Shown: one piece after another, positions 42,176 through 44,065 of the stretch
How positions within the stretch are numbered: the first letter of the stretch is position 1
Layout: the number at the start of each line of letters is the position of its first letter
Assembly (NCBI GenBank): GCA_023458875.1
Contig: JAEWXO010000072.1
Coordinates: 1 to 44,065, forward strand
Direction: 5' to 3'
Origin: Bacillota bacterium
GTDB taxonomy: Bacteria; Bacillota; Clostridia; Oscillospirales; Ruminococcaceae
Length of the DNA: 44,065 nucleotides
Translations under genes and position numbers: made by a program
Notes under the pieces: generated by a model
The model's input: the letters and a program-made list of their open reading frames with translations, nothing else
What the model was told of the DNA's origin: nothing
Databases searched by the model: none

Positions 42176-43168
42176 TTATACATTTAATGATTTGTATAGT
42201 GTTTTAATCGTGTAAAATGATGAATCCGGGTTTGTAAGAACCGTTGATTTTTTCATTGAGCCATTTGTACTCATATCCCAGAATTCATTTACACCTATTT
42301 TTTCGAGATACTGAATCGTTGTTTTCCATTTCATGCTACTGAGAAAATTACGTCGCTGTTCATTATAAATTTCATTGCCTTTAATTAAGATCTTCTGATC
42401 GTAAACTGAAACAACCGGTATCTTAGAATCATTAAAATGAATTTTTTCAATGTTATCATAATAATACAACGCATAATCTTTAAGCATATTACTGTGAAAT
42501 GCACATGGAACATCTAACATCCTTGTTTTTAATGCACCCTGACTCTGAGCCTTTCCCAATACTTTCTCAACTTCATTGCGTAAGCCGGTTATAACAATGC
42601 AGTATTCTGAGTTTTCACTTGCAATCAAAACATGATTGCATGATGAATATAAATTAATTATTTCCTTAACGGTCTGCAGATCCAGACCAACTATTACTCC
42701 CATATCATAAGATAATCTTACTTTTTGTGATTCGATAATACTTCTGATAACTCCGGATAGAATATGTACAGTATCTTCCAGGCGTATTGAACCTGAACAA
42801 TAAATAGCATTGTTCAGACCAAGACTATATCCAATAATGTAATCAGGCAAAATGTCATTCTGAATGCATGTATGAAATACGGTACAGTCACTCAGACCTG
42901 TCAGTATCCATTCGGCAAACATCCTGTCAGTTCCCTCATAACAAGACATGTCTTTAAGATACTTTTCAAGGTTTATTCCGGAAAAGTCCGATACTGCTTC
43001 ACATAACTCATTAAAGTAATTTATCTGTGCAGAATCAAAAACAGAGATTGTTTTTTCAATATTGTTTCCCACTCCCTGGAATACAAATGCCTTCTTTTTG
43101 CAATCGGTTTTAGCCATATTACTATTTAATATTCCTCCATATTTATCATTTTTACTGAAGTTAATCAT
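42176..43168 (-). CDS. Discrete acyltransferase (FabD/PksC-like)
   Basis: The protein of up to 330 aa starts its AT domain at KKKAFVFQGVGNN. The nucleophile is Ser115 in IIGYSLG (the family has GHSxG), and His225 in PCAFHSNML. The Arg/Gly motif that binds the malonyl carboxylate is altered (VIRSIIESQK), so extender-unit specificity is uncertain. ATG 43168 lies 36 nt after the predicted transcription start but has no ribosome binding site. GGAGG at 43134-43138 is 16 nt before an internal ATG at 43117, a possible alternative start. First gene of the operon. Confidence 0.83.
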   Translation of the reverse strand: MINFSKNDKYGGILNSNMAKTDCKKKAFVFQGVGNNIEKTISVFDSAQINYFNELCEAVSDFSGINLEKYLKDMSCYEGTDRMFAEWILTGLSDCTVFHTCIQNDILPDYIIGYSLGLNNAIYCSGSIRLEDTVHILSGVIRSIIESQKVRLSYDMGVIVGLDLQTVKEIINLYSSCNHVLIASENSEYCIVITGLRNEVEKVLGKAQSQGALKTRMLDVPCAFHSNMLKDYALYYYDNIEKIHFNDSKIPVVSVYDQKILIKGNEIYNEQRRNFLSSMKWKTTIQYLEKIGVNEFWDMSTNGSMKKSTVLTNPDSSFYTIKTLYKSLNV

Positions 43169-43210
43169 GCAAGTATTTAAATAAATAAATAGGCATAATC
43201 TACAAATATT

Positions 43211-43239
43211 ATTATATCAAAAATACATAATAATTTCAA
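43211..43239 (-). promoter_or_regulatory. Promoter of the biosynthetic operon
   Basis: On the minus strand TTGAAA (43234-43239) and TATAAT (43211-43216) are 17 nt apart with TGA just before the -10 (extended). Transcription would start near 43204. The 332-bp gap 43169-43500 otherwise holds only AT-rich DNA and the phosphofructokinase terminator; I see no regulator gene or operator palindrome. Confidence 0.8.
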
Positions 43240-43385
43240 TGATTTTTTTATTTTTTGTTCTCGTTATGTCTTTATTGCATTTTTTTTAGTTATTTACCGT
43301 TATTTTCACTAATTACCAATAAGTTTAAATAAAGTCATTTTTAGTTATAATATGTTTTGCAATTATATAATGCAATAGGTAAAAC

Positions 43386-43418
43386 AAAATACCATCATCT
43401 TGAGGATAATGGTATTTT
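43386..43418. terminator. Terminator of the phosphofructokinase gene
   Basis: A 10-bp stem (43386-43395 with 43409-43418), extended inward by three pairs after a mismatch, has T-rich flanks in both directions. It insulates the biosynthetic operon from the gene upstream. Confidence 0.75.
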
Positions 43419-43500
43419 AGTTTTTATCGGAAATATATTTTTCCGCTCAACTAATATATTTAATCTACCCTTTGGAAGTCATAGAAACTTTTTACCTGAT

Positions 43501-44065
43501 TTATATTTCTATATGAACAGGGAGGCCATTTCTGGTAGGTATCTGAACTTCACCCTGAATTAACGGCAGTATATATTCAACAGCTTTATCAGAGATATTA
43601 TTTTTCTCTTCATTTATCCATTCCTGAGGGAATAATTTTTCTTTGTTTGCTATTGAACTTATATCCGATGAATCAATTTCTATTTTATATGGCTGTGTGG
43701 AGATTCTCTTAAAAATCATCATTTTTCCCGTAACACCGTTAAATGAAGCCTTTACAGCTTCCTGTCCGATAAGCTCCGCTTCATCCAGATCTGTTTTTGA
43801 AGAAAGATGTGACGAACATCTCTGCATAACATTTAATTCAACTGAGCGTACTTTACATCCTATCCTTGCTCTGACAACACCTTCAAGAAATTTTCCGAGA
43901 CCGGAGAGATACTTATGTCCGAAAACATCAACCATCTCAGAAAGATGACCGCTCGCTGCATATTGGCCGTCTTCATTTTTTAAGCCTTCACTTACAGCAA
44001 TTACAACTGAATTATATGAATTATGAAGGCGGTTTATATCCTCAACAAACCTATCAACAGAAAAC
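43501..44065 (-). CDS. PPi-type 6-phosphofructokinase, C-terminal part
   Basis: The gene runs off the right edge; the visible ~188 residues are the C-terminal half. The segments VVIAVSEGLKNEDG, EMVDVFGHKYLSG, QRCSSHLSSKTDLDEA and WINEEKNNISDKAVEYILPL, ending GEVQIPTRNGLPVHI, match the pyrophosphate-dependent PFP clade rather than ATP-type PfkA, which has QRGGSPS at this position. It makes fructose 1,6-bisphosphate from fructose 6-phosphate and pyrophosphate. It is separate from the biosynthetic operon by a terminator. Confidence 0.85.
   Translation of the reverse strand, partial: FSVDRFVEDINRLHNSYNSVVIAVSEGLKNEDGQYAASGHLSEMVDVFGHKYLSGLGKFLEGVVRARIGCKVRSVELNVMQRCSSHLSSKTDLDEAELIGQEAVKASFNGVTGKMMIFKRISTQPYKIEIDSSDISSIANKEKLFPQEWINEEKNNISDKAVEYILPLIQGEVQIPTRNGLPVHIEI

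Noticed and set aside
31170..43168. HMG-CoA-synthase beta-branching cassette
   Set aside because: AT, ACP, KS and two crotonases recall such cassettes, but there is no HMG-CoA synthase, the KS keeps its Cys, and HADH, ligases and tautomerase do not belong to it.
1..44065. CRISPR array, prophage, toxin-antitoxin or rRNA/tRNA genes
   Set aside because: No regularly spaced repeats, phage structural genes, toxin-antitoxin pairs, or tRNA/rRNA genes other than the tmRNA were recognised on either strand.

Overview
The window comes from a low-GC Gram-positive anaerobe, most likely a gut or rumen Ruminococcus-like member of the Oscillospiraceae/Clostridia. The evidence is AT-rich intergenic DNA, strong AGGAGG-type ribosome binding sites, dockerin modules on two secreted proteins (one with a GH11 xylanase-like domain), a CwlD-type amidase and a clostridial-type PPi-dependent phosphofructokinase at the right edge. 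No species can be fixed from the sequence alone.

Left part (1-13.8 kb). A YyaL/DUF255 thioredoxin-like protein is divergent from a tocopherol-cyclase-like protein. Next is a P-type cation ATPase whose 258-nt leader holds a recognisable NiCo (czcD-type) riboswitch overlapping a terminator hairpin. A CwlD-like amidase, an AraC regulator and a MATE exporter follow, then a run of small GNAT acetyltransferases (two intact, one relic, plus another decayed gene) and an Lsa-like ABC-F protein. The ABC-F gene has a long leader with a three-codon ORF and a terminator just before the gene, the layout of ribosome-mediated attenuation. Three copies of a short GC-rich dispersed repeat lie between genes (about 292-360, 8141-8274 and 31021-31095); the 8.1 kb copy has inverted ends like a MITE.

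Middle part (13.8-31.1 kb). It holds an ECF sigma/anti-sigma pair, an orphan radical SAM/SPASM enzyme, a GH11-like dockerin protein with Asp in place of the acid/base Glu, an IS3-family element with a nonsense codon in orfA, and the housekeeping genes ssrA (tmRNA), smpB, radA and an MscS-type channel. A cell-surface group follows (a 1206-residue DUF5702-like membrane protein, a double peptidoglycan-binding protein, a small beta-sandwich protein, a C39-like peptidase with a dockerin-like segment and a U32-like protein), then a DtxR/MntR-type regulator.

Right part (31.1-43.2 kb). Fourteen minus-strand genes, mostly overlapping or nearly so, run from one strong promoter at about 43.22 kb. In order of transcription: acyltransferase, ACP, crotonase, hot-dog thioesterase, degenerate crotonase, crotonase, 3-hydroxyacyl-CoA dehydrogenase, FabF-like ketosynthase, MIF-type tautomerase, Cys-nucleophile alpha/beta hydrolase, acyl-activating ligase, second ACP, type II thioesterase, second ligase. 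The set looks like a discrete (type II) fatty-acid/polyketide assembly line that uses beta-oxidation-type enzymes instead of FabG/FabZ. I do not recognise it as any characterised pathway, and it is the best candidate for an undescribed system here. The window ends inside a PPi-type phosphofructokinase gene.
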